Positions 17,359-25,487 are shown, counted from the first letter of the stretch. The stretch is DNA of 64,000 nt from Jeotgalicoccus sp. (GCA_003513765.1 DONT01000001.1:105927-169926); one strand, 5' to 3'. Numbers and translations are program-made. Notes: generated from the sequence alone by a model not told the origin.

Positions 17359-17384
17359 GACACCTTAACAGGTGTCTTTTTTTT
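17359..17384 (+). terminator. Intrinsic terminator after the holin gene
   Basis: GACACC (17359-17364) pairs with GGTGTC (17371-17376) across a 6-nt loop, followed by T8. Confidence 0.85.
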
Positions 17385-17445
17385 ATGTCAATTTTCACTC
17401 CGAGACGAGTTTAAACTACAAATTTTTACAGGAGATGAAGAAGCA

Positions 17446-17595
17446 ATGACTAAACGCAAAACTGAAGAAATTGAGCAATTAGCAGGCATTGGTGAAGCAG
17501 AGGTAGAAGAGAACGGTTTTGAAGTTGAGGAGACACCTAAAGGTGAATTTGAAGGCTTTGAAGCAGATGAAGAGATTAAAGGAGAAGATAAATAA
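17446..17595 (+). CDS. Small acidic protein before the endolysin (unknown)
   Basis: A 49-residue frame starts at ATG 17446 with CAGGAGATG about 12 nt upstream and ends in TAATG, overlapping the endolysin start. The product is very acidic (GIGEAEVEENGFEVEETPKG) and without membrane segments. Overlap with the endolysin suggests translational coupling. The function is unknown. Confidence 0.6.
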   Translation: MTKRKTEEIEQLAGIGEAEVEENGFEVEETPKGEFEGFEADEEIKGEDK

Positions 17596-18482
17596 TGGCT
17601 TATAAAATTATAAATCAGATGAATCCTAGTATGTATACATACAATGCTCCCTACTCAATGAAACCTATAGAGATTTGTATACACAACACAGCTAATACAG
17701 CGACTGCTAGAAACGAAGTAGCTTATATGAATAGAACAGCTAACTACACATCATATCATGTAGCAATTGATGATAAAGAAGCTGTCCAAGCCATCCCATT
17801 TAACCGTAACGCATTTGCGGCTGGTGATGGAGTGAATGGACGAGGAAACCGTAGGGCTATACATATCGAGATTTGTTACTCATTAGATGGAGGTAACAAC
17901 GGACATCAGTCTGCAAGATACTTAAAAGCAGAAGAAAACGCAGCATTATATACAGCTCATGTGTTACATCAGTATGGCTGGGGAGTAGATAAAGTTAAGA
18001 AGCATCAGGATTATTCAGATAAATATTGTCCACATGTTATTTTAGCGAATGGAAAATGGCAATGGTTTAAGAACAGAGTGCAAGCTCACCTTAACGCTAT
18101 TAAGAAAGGTTCTACTGCACCTGCTAAACCAGCAGCTAAGAAAACTGCTTCTAAGCCAGCTGCCAAGCCTGCTAAGAAAACTTCCACTACTGCTAAATGG
18201 ACTACTAACAAGTATGGAACACAATACCTTAAGACTTCAGGAACTTGGGTGAATGGTAGTCAACCTATCATGACTCGTTTCCATAGTCCCTTTCTTTCCG
18301 CTAAACAAGGTGGATGGGCTAAGGCTGGTTATAAAGTAAACTACACTGGCATGTGTAGGCAAGATGGTCATATCTGGCTTGAGTATACATTAGATAAAGG
18401 TAAGACCTATAAATATATTCCTGTCAAAACATGGAATAGCAAAACTGGCGCAGTCGGTAAGGGCTGGGGAGGCTTTAAGTAA
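17595..18482 (+). CDS. Endolysin: N-acetylmuramoyl-L-alanine amidase with SH3b domain
   Basis: A 295-residue lysin. Residues about 20-165 are an Amidase_2 (PGRP-like) domain with zinc ligands His30 (CIHNTA), His137 and Cys145 (KHQDYSDKYCPH); it cuts the bond between N-acetylmuramic acid and L-alanine. Residues 172-200 are an Ala/Lys/Pro linker. About 201-295 is an SH3_5-type wall-binding domain (NKYGTQY, QPIMTRFHSPF, DGHIWLEY, GKGWGG), which in staphylococcal lysins binds glycine-rich cross-bridges. There is no signal peptide, so export depends on the holin. A terminator follows. Confidence 0.95.
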   Translation: MAYKIINQMNPSMYTYNAPYSMKPIEICIHNTANTATARNEVAYMNRTANYTSYHVAIDDKEAVQAIPFNRNAFAAGDGVNGRGNRRAIHIEICYSLDGGNNGHQSARYLKAEENAALYTAHVLHQYGWGVDKVKKHQDYSDKYCPHVILANGKWQWFKNRVQAHLNAIKKGSTAPAKPAAKKTASKPAAKPAKKTSTTAKWTTNKYGTQYLKTSGTWVNGSQPIMTRFHSPFLSAKQGGWAKAGYKVNYTGMCRQDGHIWLEYTLDKGKTYKYIPVKTWNSKTGAVGKGWGGFK

Positions 18483-18528
18483 AGATTTAAATAATTATAT
18501 AGATTGTATGATGATTAAGATGGAAATT

Positions 18529-18563
18529 GGGCTAGGTACTTTAGGGTGCTTAGCCCTTTTTTT
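18529..18563 (+). terminator. Terminator at the end of the prophage late operon
   Basis: An 11-bp stem (18529-18539 with 18546-18556, some G-U pairs) is followed by T7. It closes the late transcription unit before the attachment region. Confidence 0.85.
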
Positions 18564-18599
18564 GTTTACTTTTAATTGATAACATAATCACTAATCCAA

Positions 18600-18629
18600 T
18601 TGACAATTAATCACTTAGAGCACTATAAT
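18600..18629 (+). promoter_or_regulatory. Consensus sigma-A promoter pointing out of the prophage
   Basis: A perfect TTGACA (18600-18605) and a perfect TATAAT (18624-18629) are separated by 18 nt. It lies after the last phage terminator and reads rightward. The only frame just downstream is a 10-codon one at 18667, so it may drive a small RNA or read into the host fragment and the cytochrome gene. The 429-nt gap 18483-18911 otherwise holds the terminator, the host gene remnant and a second weak promoter. Confidence 0.65.
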
Positions 18630-18720
18630 TAATGAAAGCACATAAAAAGTGGTTAGAGAAACGCTATGAATATTGATATGACAATGTTTATACTCTCCTA
18701 AAATATGTAAAAAATCTTCT

Positions 18721-18837
18721 TACCTTCCTCCATCACAGTTCGAAGGTATGTTCTTGTCAACAAAACATACTGAAGAAGATATACAAACGACTATTACTGC
18801 TTTTGATAATGCATTAAGTAAAGTTACGGGTAAATAA
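18721..18837 (+). pseudogene. 3' fragment of a glutamate-1-semialdehyde aminomutase gene (attR)
   Basis: Frame 1 from 18721 to TAA 18835-18837 reads YLPPSQFEGMFLSTKHTEED and on to a KVTGK end. This is the C-terminal signature of GSA 2,1-aminomutase (HemL/GsaB), the PLP enzyme making 5-aminolevulinate for haem. Upstream of 18721 the frame has stops and the similarity ends. The host gene is therefore split by the prophage, and this is the part left at the right junction. The 5' part should lie beyond the left edge. Confidence 0.75.
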
Positions 18838-18851
18838 TTTAAATTTTGTAC

Positions 18852-18879
18852 TTCATGCGGGATAGAATATGTGTATAAT
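18852..18879 (+). promoter_or_regulatory. Possible promoter of the cytochrome c gene
   Basis: TATAAT at 18874-18879 lies 33 nt before the ATG. The best -35 candidate, TTCATG at 18852 with a 16-nt spacer, is weak. Confidence 0.4.
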
Positions 18880-18911
18880 AGTAGTACTAGTATAAATGGG
18901 GGTAGACATAA

Positions 18912-19412
18912 ATGAGTGATAAGAAAAAACGTTCACGCGGCGTAAAAGTCGATGGCCAGCCTCGTGTCATTGAGAAAAATCCAAGTAACAACACTAAAGG
19001 TACGGCGCATCTTTACTGGCTGATACCGGTACTTGTTGTTTTCCTAATTATTCCTTTACTTATTTTCCACTTGGGCAGCGGTGGCGGAAGCGACACTGCA
19101 TCTGAAGAAGAAGCTGCAACGGAAGAAACAGCGGATTCAGGAGAAGAGTCAGGTGAATCTGAAGAATCGGGCGAAGAAACTGCGTCAAGCGGAGACGTTG
19201 ATGCTGAAGGAATTGCTCGTGATAACTGTGCGTCATGTCACGGACAGGACTTCTCAGGATCTATGGGTCCAGCTTTAGCAGGAACTAGTCTTTCAGAAGA
19301 CGACTTTACATCAATCGTTCGCGATGGCGAGGGATCTATGCCTGCATTTAGTGCAGACCAGGTTGCTGACGAAGAACTTACAGCAATGTACCAGTTCTTC
19401 AGCGAACAATAA
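18912..19412 (+). CDS. Membrane-anchored c-type cytochrome (CccA-like)
   Basis: A 166-residue protein with a basic N-terminus, one membrane helix (33-54), a long Glu/Ser/Asp-rich linker (about 58-95) and a small class I haem domain. The haem site is CASCH (Cys106, Cys109, His110), and the probable axial ligand is Met143 in GSMPAF. It should face outside and carry electrons to a terminal oxidase, like Bacillus cytochrome c-550. There is no lipobox, so it is closer to CccA than CccB. GGGGGT lies before the ATG; a terminator follows. Confidence 0.85.
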   Translation: MSDKKKRSRGVKVDGQPRVIEKNPSNNTKGTAHLYWLIPVLVVFLIIPLLIFHLGSGGGSDTASEEEAATEETADSGEESGESEESGEETASSGDVDAEGIARDNCASCHGQDFSGSMGPALAGTSLSEDDFTSIVRDGEGSMPAFSADQVADEELTAMYQFFSEQ

Positions 19413-19422
19413 TATTTGAGAT

Positions 19423-19459
19423 AAAAAGACAAACTCGTATTGTATGAGTTTGTCTTTTT
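19423..19459 (+). terminator. Intrinsic terminator after the cytochrome c gene
   Basis: A 17-bp stem, 19423-19439 with 19443-19459 and one G-U pair, has a 3-nt loop. The A and T tracts on both sides make it potentially bidirectional. Confidence 0.9.
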
Positions 19460-19490
19460 CTATATATACAGAGGTTGGGAGACGGAGTAT

Positions 19491-20927
19491 ATGAACAAAA
19501 CAGGGGGAAAAGGGAATTTAAACGGCAGAAATCTGGTCATTGCGATTTTAATTATCGGTGCCTTTATTTCCATTTTAAATCAGACGCTGCTGGTCACGGC
19601 CGTACCGGTTATTATGAAAGATTTGGACATTCCGTTCAGCACAGCCCAGTGGCTGACGACCGGTTTCTTTTTAGTGAACGGAATTATGATTCCGATATCT
19701 GCATTTTTAATTAATAAATTTACAACGCGGAAACTCTATATGACCGCCATGATTTTATTTACGCTTGGAACAATTGTCGCAGCAGTTTCTACAGTATTTC
19801 CAATGCTGCTCGCAGGACGCATACTGCAGGCATCGGGTGCGGGTATTATGATGCCCTTATCACAGGTAATTCTTCTGCAGATGTTCACAGTCGAAAACCG
19901 GGGCAAGGCAATGGGGCTGTTCGGGCTGATAATCGGCTTCGCCCCGGCCATCGGACCGACACTTTCAGGCTACATAGTTGAATTCTGGCCCTGGCGCACG
20001 CTGTTCATTATTATCGCACCGCTCGCAGCTTTAAATATAGTATTCGCATTTTTCTATATGCGTAACGTCACTGAGCAGACGAATCCTAAAGTGGATATCC
20101 TCTCAATCGTGATGTCGACACTCGGCTTCGGCGGGCTTCTTTACGGCTTTTCAGTCGCAGGCGTCAGCGGCTGGTGGAGCGTGGAAGTTCTTCTGCCAAT
20201 CGCTGCAGGCATATTTATAGTCGGACTGTTTGTCAGAAGGCAATTTAAATTGGTACAGCCGATACTGGAAATCCGTGTCTTAAAAAATCCGTATTTCCTC
20301 ATGGCGTCACTGATCGGGATTATCGTCTTTGTATCGATGGTCAGTGCGAACAATATCGTGCCTGTCTTAATGCAGGACATGCTCGGCTTTACCGCCTTTC
20401 AGTCAGGACTGTCACTTTTACCGGGGGCATTAGTTATGGGCGTCATCTCACTCATTGCCGGCTGGCTCTTTGACCGCTACGGCATCCGGCTGCTGACATT
20501 TACGAGTCTGATATTAATATTAGTCACGTCGGTGATGATGTCGTTCTTAAGCACAGAAACAACCTTTACTTATATTACGATTGTCTACACTGTGCGCCTT
20601 GCAGGCGTTGGCCTGTCGATGATGGCACTCACAACCTATGCGATGAACGCACTCGACAATCACATGATCTCCCACGGTACATCGCTCAACAATACGATGC
20701 GCCAAATCGGCGGCTCGCTCTTCACGGCCCTCTTTATTACAATTATGACCGGCGTCGCGTTTAACATGTCCGGCGGGGATCCGACCACTGCGGATGAAAT
20801 CGCAGGGGTAAACGCCACATTCATCACATCCGCAGTGCTGGCGGTCATTGGACTTATATTTGCATTCTTTTTAAAGGAGCAGGAGAGAGTTGTGAGTGAT
20901 AAAGACAGCTCGGAGGAGATGGAATGA
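19491..20927 (+). CDS. DHA2-family multidrug efflux MFS transporter
   Basis: I start at ATG 19491 (GGAGACGGAG upstream); an earlier TTG at 19440 lies inside the terminator hairpin and is rejected. The 478-residue protein has the 14 membrane helices of drug:H+ antiporter family 2 (EmrB/QacA/LmrB type). Visible family motifs are SAFLINKFTTRKLY after helix 2 and the antiporter motif in GFAPAIGPTLSG. It should export drugs or other amphiphiles using proton motive force; the substrate cannot be told. The stop codon lies in the first unit of a 41-bp repeat array. Confidence 0.88.
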   Translation: MNKTGGKGNLNGRNLVIAILIIGAFISILNQTLLVTAVPVIMKDLDIPFSTAQWLTTGFFLVNGIMIPISAFLINKFTTRKLYMTAMILFTLGTIVAAVSTVFPMLLAGRILQASGAGIMMPLSQVILLQMFTVENRGKAMGLFGLIIGFAPAIGPTLSGYIVEFWPWRTLFIIIAPLAALNIVFAFFYMRNVTEQTNPKVDILSIVMSTLGFGGLLYGFSVAGVSGWWSVEVLLPIAAGIFIVGLFVRRQFKLVQPILEIRVLKNPYFLMASLIGIIVFVSMVSANNIVPVLMQDMLGFTAFQSGLSLLPGALVMGVISLIAGWLFDRYGIRLLTFTSLILILVTSVMMSFLSTETTFTYITIVYTVRLAGVGLSMMALTTYAMNALDNHMISHGTSLNNTMRQIGGSLFTALFITIMTGVAFNMSGGDPTTADEIAGVNATFITSAVLAVIGLIFAFFLKEQERVVSDKDSSEEME

Positions 20928-21206
20928 CAACGGCGTTTGCCCGTTGTGAATCGAGCGGCTTGGAATGACAGCGGCGTTTTCCTGTTGTGAACCGGACGAC
21001 CTGGAATGACAACGGCGTTTTTCTGTTGTAAACCGGACGACCTGGAATGACAACGGCGTTTGCCTGTTGTGAACCGAGGAGCTTGGAATAACAGCGGCGT
21101 TTTCCTGTTGTGAACCGGAAGCTCTGGGACGACAACGGCAGTTTCTCGTTGTGAATCGGAAGCTCTGGGACGACAACGGCAGTTTCCCGTTGTGAACCGA
21201 AGGCAA
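20920..21206 (+). repeat. 41-bp tandem repeat array A (7 units)
   Basis: Unit starts (TGGAATGACAACGG or TGGGACGACAACGG) fall at 20920, 20961, 21002, 21043, 21084, 21125 and 21166: seven units with an exact 41-bp period. Each has an internal inverted repeat of the type ACAACGG...CCGTTGT, kept as pairs or G-U wobbles in the copies examined, then TGAACCG. The first unit overlaps the end of the efflux gene. The rest of the gap to 21461 has no gene. Confidence 0.95.
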
Positions 21207-21313
21207 TGACGACGAGTATTAACGAAAATTAAGGGTATTTGAAAGTATTGATATGTGATTCATCTAGTTAAAGTCCGACAGGAAACCGCCGTCGGCCTCC
21301 AAACACCGGCCAG

Positions 21314-21368
21314 CACTCAAAATCAACACAAATCACTCTAAACAACACCAAATCACGCTGCAGCACAG
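21314..21368 (+). repeat. Short 20-bp direct repeat (2.5 copies)
   Basis: CACTCAAAATCAACACAAAT at 21314 recurs with changes at 21334 and partly at 21354. It lies in the gap upstream of the AbrB-family gene. Confidence 0.6.
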
Positions 21369-21461
21369 TTTTCTGAATAAAGTGTAAAATGCAACTCACT
21401 TTATTTCAGCTCTAATATAAGTTATTATTATAGATGAATCTCCAATAGATAAGGTGATGTT

Positions 21462-22523
21462 ATGAAAGTTCTTCGTTTTCTGCTGCTCGTCGCCGCTGCG
21501 TCCGTAATTTCTTACGGCTTGTCTGCAATCGGCATGATTTTACCATGGCTGTTTGGTTCGATGATCGCAACCATTCTTTATATCCGAATCGTGAAACGCG
21601 AGTTATTTTTCCCGCGCTGGCTCGGTGATCTCGGCGTTATTATTATGGCTATCGAGATCGGCTCCACATTGACACTCGACGCACTCTTAGACATGCGCGC
21701 TGATTTACTGAATATTTTTCTTATGACGGTTCTCGTTCTCTTACTCAGTCTCGCCTTGTCTAGATTATTCATTTATTTAACTGACAGTACACCGGAGACC
21801 GCAATTCTTGCTTCAGTGCCAGGTGCTTTGTCTCAGATGCTGATTATGGCCGAAGAGGAAAAGCGGGCGGATATTCTGCTCGTCACGCTCACTCAGATGT
21901 CGCGCATCATTTTAATCGTGCTGATTGTGCCGTTTGTCTCTGGTATTTTCCAGCCCGCGTCGGACGTCAATGCAGAACCGGTCGCGGTCGACTATATCTC
22001 GACTATCTTCACGCCTGAAATGCTTCTGATTCCCATCGCTGCACTCGCGCTCATCTACATCCTCAACAAGATAAAATTCCCGGCGAGTTTAATGCTCGGT
22101 CCGATCATCGTCTTAATTATATGGAATTTAACGACGGGCATTGAGTTTTCACTGGATCTCGCCTTTATAAACGTCGCTCAAATTTTGTTTGGTATTCGTA
22201 TCGGCCTGCAGATCGCATCCCTGATGACACAGCTGAACAAACGTCTGATTTTCTCGATTTTACTGCAGAATTTAATTCTGATTTTCGGTACCATGTTTAT
22301 CGTGTTTGTCTTCCAGCTGTTTACAACGCATCAGTTTAACGACTTGTTCTTAAGTGCCGCACCAGGCGGGCTCGGACAGATTATCGTGATTGCGATTGAA
22401 ACCGGCGGTAACATTGCAATGATTTCCAGTTACCACATCTTCAGGATCTTCTTTATCATTATCGTCGTCGTGCCGATTGTCGGCTACTATTTAAAATATC
22501 TGAACAGAAAACGCGCCAAATAG
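21462..22523 (+). CDS. AbrB-family membrane protein (putative ammonia monooxygenase family)
   Basis: A 353-residue very hydrophobic protein with a duplicated half structure of about five helices each: PWLFGSMIATILYIR / DLGVIIMAIEIGSTLT in the first half and FPASLMLGPIIVLIIW / AQILFGIRIGLQIAS in the second, each followed by a P-G-(A/G)-L motif (ASVPGALSQM; AAPGGLGQI). This is the membrane AbrB family (Gneg_AbrB_dup), unrelated to the DNA-binding AbrB. The old monooxygenase label is unsupported; a transporter is more likely. AAGGTGATGTT precedes the ATG. Confidence 0.85.
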   Translation: MKVLRFLLLVAAASVISYGLSAIGMILPWLFGSMIATILYIRIVKRELFFPRWLGDLGVIIMAIEIGSTLTLDALLDMRADLLNIFLMTVLVLLLSLALSRLFIYLTDSTPETAILASVPGALSQMLIMAEEEKRADILLVTLTQMSRIILIVLIVPFVSGIFQPASDVNAEPVAVDYISTIFTPEMLLIPIAALALIYILNKIKFPASLMLGPIIVLIIWNLTTGIEFSLDLAFINVAQILFGIRIGLQIASLMTQLNKRLIFSILLQNLILIFGTMFIVFVFQLFTTHQFNDLFLSAAPGGLGQIIVIAIETGGNIAMISSYHIFRIFFIIIVVVPIVGYYLKYLNRKRAK

Positions 22524-22538
22524 TCTGTCACTTCAATC

Positions 22539-22567
22539 TTGACAGTTATTTAAAAGTCGCATAATAT
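22539..22567 (+). promoter_or_regulatory. Promoter of the valS T-box leader
   Basis: A perfect TTGACA (22539-22544) is followed after 17 nt by TAATAT (22562-22567), just upstream of the conserved stem I of the leader. Confidence 0.6.
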
Positions 22568-22571
22568 TAAC

Positions 22572-22828
22572 TTATATAAATAAGAGAGACGTAGAAGAGT
22601 AGCTGTATGCAGGCGATAATCAGAGAGTAAACGATTGGTGAAAAGTTTACCGGTGCATGCTGTGAACGTAGTCTATGATCAGTTTTGTGTGAACGCCGGC
22701 TTAAGAGCCGCCAAGTAATCCAAAACGTGCGGTGAGCGTTAATCACCAAGTTGAGATGCAGGCATAATGCCTGAATTTAGGTGGCACCGCGGAACTCCCG
22801 TCCTATTTATGGACTGGAGTTTTTTTGT
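22572..22828 (+). promoter_or_regulatory. T-box riboswitch, valine-specific, upstream of valS
   Basis: The 330-nt gap before valS contains a full T-box leader. Stem I elements AGAGTA and AGAGAG are visible. A GAAC-GTA run at 22664-22670 places a GUA valine codon in the specifier position. The T-box AGGTGGCACCGCGGAA is at 22779-22794. The final terminator pairs 22793-22803 with 22811-22821 before T7. Uncharged tRNA-Val should pair with the specifier and the T-box, favour the antiterminator and allow valS transcription. Confidence 0.93.
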
Positions 22829-22853
22829 TTTTAAAATTAAGAGGAGTGATCAT

Positions 22854-25484
22854 ATGGAAATGCCGAAAAAGTATAATCCGGCTGAAGTTGAAAAAGGTAA
22901 ATATGAGAAGTGGGTTGAACAGGGTTTATTTAAATCAGATGTAAACAGTGATAAAGAGCCGTTTTCCATCGTCATTCCGCCGCCGAACGTGACGGGTAAA
23001 CTTCACCTTGGGCATGCATGGGATACGACGCTGCAGGACATCATCACGCGCATGAAACGTATGCAGGGCTACGATGTACTGTATTTACCAGGCATGGACC
23101 ATGCGGGTATCGCAACGCAGGCTAAAGTGGATGCGCGTCTTCGTGAAGAAGGCATTAAAGCGTCGGAAATCGGCCGTGAGAAGTTTTTAGAGCACGCCTG
23201 GAACTGGAAAGAGGAATATGCGTCTCATATCCGCCAGCAGTGGGAGAAACTGGGATTAGGACTCGATTACGATAAAGAGCGCTTTACGCTTGATGCGGGA
23301 CTGTCGAAAGCAGTACGTAAAGTATTCGTTGATATGTACAACAAGGATTTAATTTACCGCGGTGAATATATTATTAACTGGGATCCCGAGACACAGACGG
23401 CACTCAGTGATATTGAAGTCATTCATAAAGATATCGAAGGTAAATTCTATCATGTGAAATATCCGTTAACGGATGGTTCAGGTTTCCTGGAAATCGCCAC
23501 GACGCGTCCTGAGACTATGCTTGGTGATACGGCGGTTGTTGTGCACCCGGATGACGAACGCTACAAGGACTTTATCGGAAAAACTGTCACGCTGCCAATC
23601 GTTGGCCGTGAACTGCCGATTATTGGGGATTCTTACGTTGACCAGGAATTTGGTTCAGGTGCCATGAAAGTGACGCCGGCACACGACCCGAATGACTTTG
23701 AAATTGGTAACCGTCATGATCTTGAGCGTATTAACGTTATGCATCCGAACGGTGTCATTAACGAACTCGGCGGCCAGTATGAAGGCATGGACCGTTTCGA
23801 CTGCCGCAAGCAGCTGGTTAAAGACCTTGAAGAAGCAGGTTATATGATTAAAATCGAAGCACATATGCATTCTGTCGGACATTCTGAGCGCAGTAACGCC
23901 ATTGTTGAGCCGTATTTGTCAACGCAGTGGTTCGTCAGCATGAAGCCTTTAGCTGAGAAGAGCTTGCAAAACCAGGAGACGGATAACCGAGTTGATTTCG
24001 TACCGAACCGTTTTGAGCATACGTTCAACGGCTGGATGGAAAACATCCGTGACTGGGTAATTTCACGTCAGCTATGGTGGGGCCATCAGATTCCTGCCTG
24101 GTACCACAATGAAACAGGGGAGTTATATGTCGGTGAAGAAGCGCCTGCAGACATTGAAAACTGGACACAGGACGAAGATGTTCTGGATACGTGGTTCTCA
24201 AGTGCCTTATGGCCGTTTTCGACAATGGGCTGGCCGGACGACACACCGGATCTTGCCAAGTACTTCCCGACAAATGTACTCGTTACAGGCTACGACATTA
24301 TCTTCTTCTGGGTGGCACGCATGATCTTCTCATCTCTTGAGCAGACTGGCGAAAAACCGTTTGATGATGTGCTCTTACATGGTCTGGTACGCGATGAGCA
24401 GAACCGTAAAATGTCGAAATCTCTTGGCAACGGGGTAGATCCAATGGATGTTATCGAGAAATACGGCGCAGATGCGCTCCGCTACTTCTTATCGACAGGT
24501 TCAACACCGGGCCAGGATCTCCGCTATTCAGACGAAAAAGTCGAAAGCGTCTGGAACTTTATCAACAAGATCTGGAATGCTTCACGTTTCGCACTGATGA
24601 ACATCGGTGAAGACTTTACGCTGGAAGATATTGATTTAACAGGCGATAAATCCCTCGCTGACAAGTGGATTCTAACACGTCTCAACGACACAATCGCTGA
24701 CGTAACAAGACTATCTGAAGACTACGAGTTCGGTGAAGTCGGGCGTTCGTTATATAACTTCATCTGGGATGATTTCTGTGACTGGTATATCGAAATGGCG
24801 AAAGTGCCGATGACAGATGGTAGTGACGAAGAGAAAGCAATGACGCGTTCAGTACTGCTTTACACGCTGGATAAGATTCTGAAAATGCTTCACCCGTTTA
24901 TGCCGTTTGTGACGGATGAAATTTACCAGACGATCAACAAGAAAACGTCAATCGTCGTAAGCGAATGGCCAACGGTTGACGAATCATTAAACTTTGACGA
25001 TGCTTCAGCTGACATGGAACTCTTAGTAAATATTATTAAATCGGTGAGAACGACGCGTAACGAAGTCAATACGCCTTTATCTAAACCAATTGATATTAAA
25101 CTAGAAGTAAAAGATGAAACGAAACGTGCGGCGGTAGAACGCAACAAGCACTATATCGAACGTTTTACTAATCCTGAACATTTAACAATCGCTGCAGCAA
25201 TAGAAAAAGGCGATGACGATAAGACAGATGTGGTTAAAGGCGCGACAGTAATACTGCCGCTTGCCGGCCTTATCAACAAAGAAGAAGAAATTGCCCGTCT
25301 TGAAAAAGAACTCAGCCGTTTACAAGGTGAGTTAAAGCGGGTAGAAGGTAAATTAAACAACGAGAAATTTGTCAGCAATGCACCGGAGCAAATTGTTGAA
25401 GAAGAACGTCAAAAACAAGCGGGTTACGAAGCGCAGTATAAAGAAGTTGAAGCGCGCATCGTAAGCTTGAGAGGTGTGAAGTAA
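22854..25484 (+). CDS. valS: Valyl-tRNA synthetase
   Basis: The start is ATG 22854, with GAGGAG 7 nt upstream; an open frame from 22767 overlaps the T-box and is not used. The 876-residue class I synthetase charges tRNA-Val. Visible parts are the HLGH signature at 51-54, the editing (CP1) insertion around 190-340 with TTRPETMLGDTAV, KMSKS at 519-523, the anticodon-binding helical domain, and the C-terminal coiled-coil arm from about 810. Length equals that of staphylococcal ValS. folC follows after 3 bases, a pairing conserved in Firmicutes. Confidence 0.98.
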   Translation: MEMPKKYNPAEVEKGKYEKWVEQGLFKSDVNSDKEPFSIVIPPPNVTGKLHLGHAWDTTLQDIITRMKRMQGYDVLYLPGMDHAGIATQAKVDARLREEGIKASEIGREKFLEHAWNWKEEYASHIRQQWEKLGLGLDYDKERFTLDAGLSKAVRKVFVDMYNKDLIYRGEYIINWDPETQTALSDIEVIHKDIEGKFYHVKYPLTDGSGFLEIATTRPETMLGDTAVVVHPDDERYKDFIGKTVTLPIVGRELPIIGDSYVDQEFGSGAMKVTPAHDPNDFEIGNRHDLERINVMHPNGVINELGGQYEGMDRFDCRKQLVKDLEEAGYMIKIEAHMHSVGHSERSNAIVEPYLSTQWFVSMKPLAEKSLQNQETDNRVDFVPNRFEHTFNGWMENIRDWVISRQLWWGHQIPAWYHNETGELYVGEEAPADIENWTQDEDVLDTWFSSALWPFSTMGWPDDTPDLAKYFPTNVLVTGYDIIFFWVARMIFSSLEQTGEKPFDDVLLHGLVRDEQNRKMSKSLGNGVDPMDVIEKYGADALRYFLSTGSTPGQDLRYSDEKVESVWNFINKIWNASRFALMNIGEDFTLEDIDLTGDKSLADKWILTRLNDTIADVTRLSEDYEFGEVGRSLYNFIWDDFCDWYIEMAKVPMTDGSDEEKAMTRSVLLYTLDKILKMLHPFMPFVTDEIYQTINKKTSIVVSEWPTVDESLNFDDASADMELLVNIIKSVRTTRNEVNTPLSKPIDIKLEVKDETKRAAVERNKHYIERFTNPEHLTIAAAIEKGDDDKTDVVKGATVILPLAGLINKEEEIARLEKELSRLQGELKRVEGKLNNEKFVSNAPEQIVEEERQKQAGYEAQYKEVEARIVSLRGVK

Positions 25485-25487
25485 ACA

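Larger units (their letters stand above)
1..18720 (+). mobile_element. Siphovirus-type prophage, right part (head, tail, lysis modules)
   Basis: All genes from the left edge to the endolysin are on the plus strand in canonical HK97-like late order: portal, protease, capsid, connectors, major tail protein, tail chaperones, tape measure, Dit, tail tip, holin, endolysin. Integrase, repressor, replication and terminase genes are not in the window and must lie to the left. The right boundary is placed just before the surviving 3' end of a host aminomutase gene at 18721. The exact att core cannot be fixed without the left end. Confidence 0.93.

Noticed and set aside
20854..21206. Two long minus-strand open frames across array A encoding repeated peptides (FTTGKRRCHSR-like)
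   Set aside because: They are by-products of the 41-bp repeat, which is not a multiple of three and so rotates through frames. No ribosome site is seen, and the sense pattern is a DNA-level repeat with hairpins.
22767..22853. Extended valS start at 22767
   Set aside because: This part is the T-box and terminator. The real start at 22854 has GAGGAG 7 nt upstream and gives the usual ValS length.
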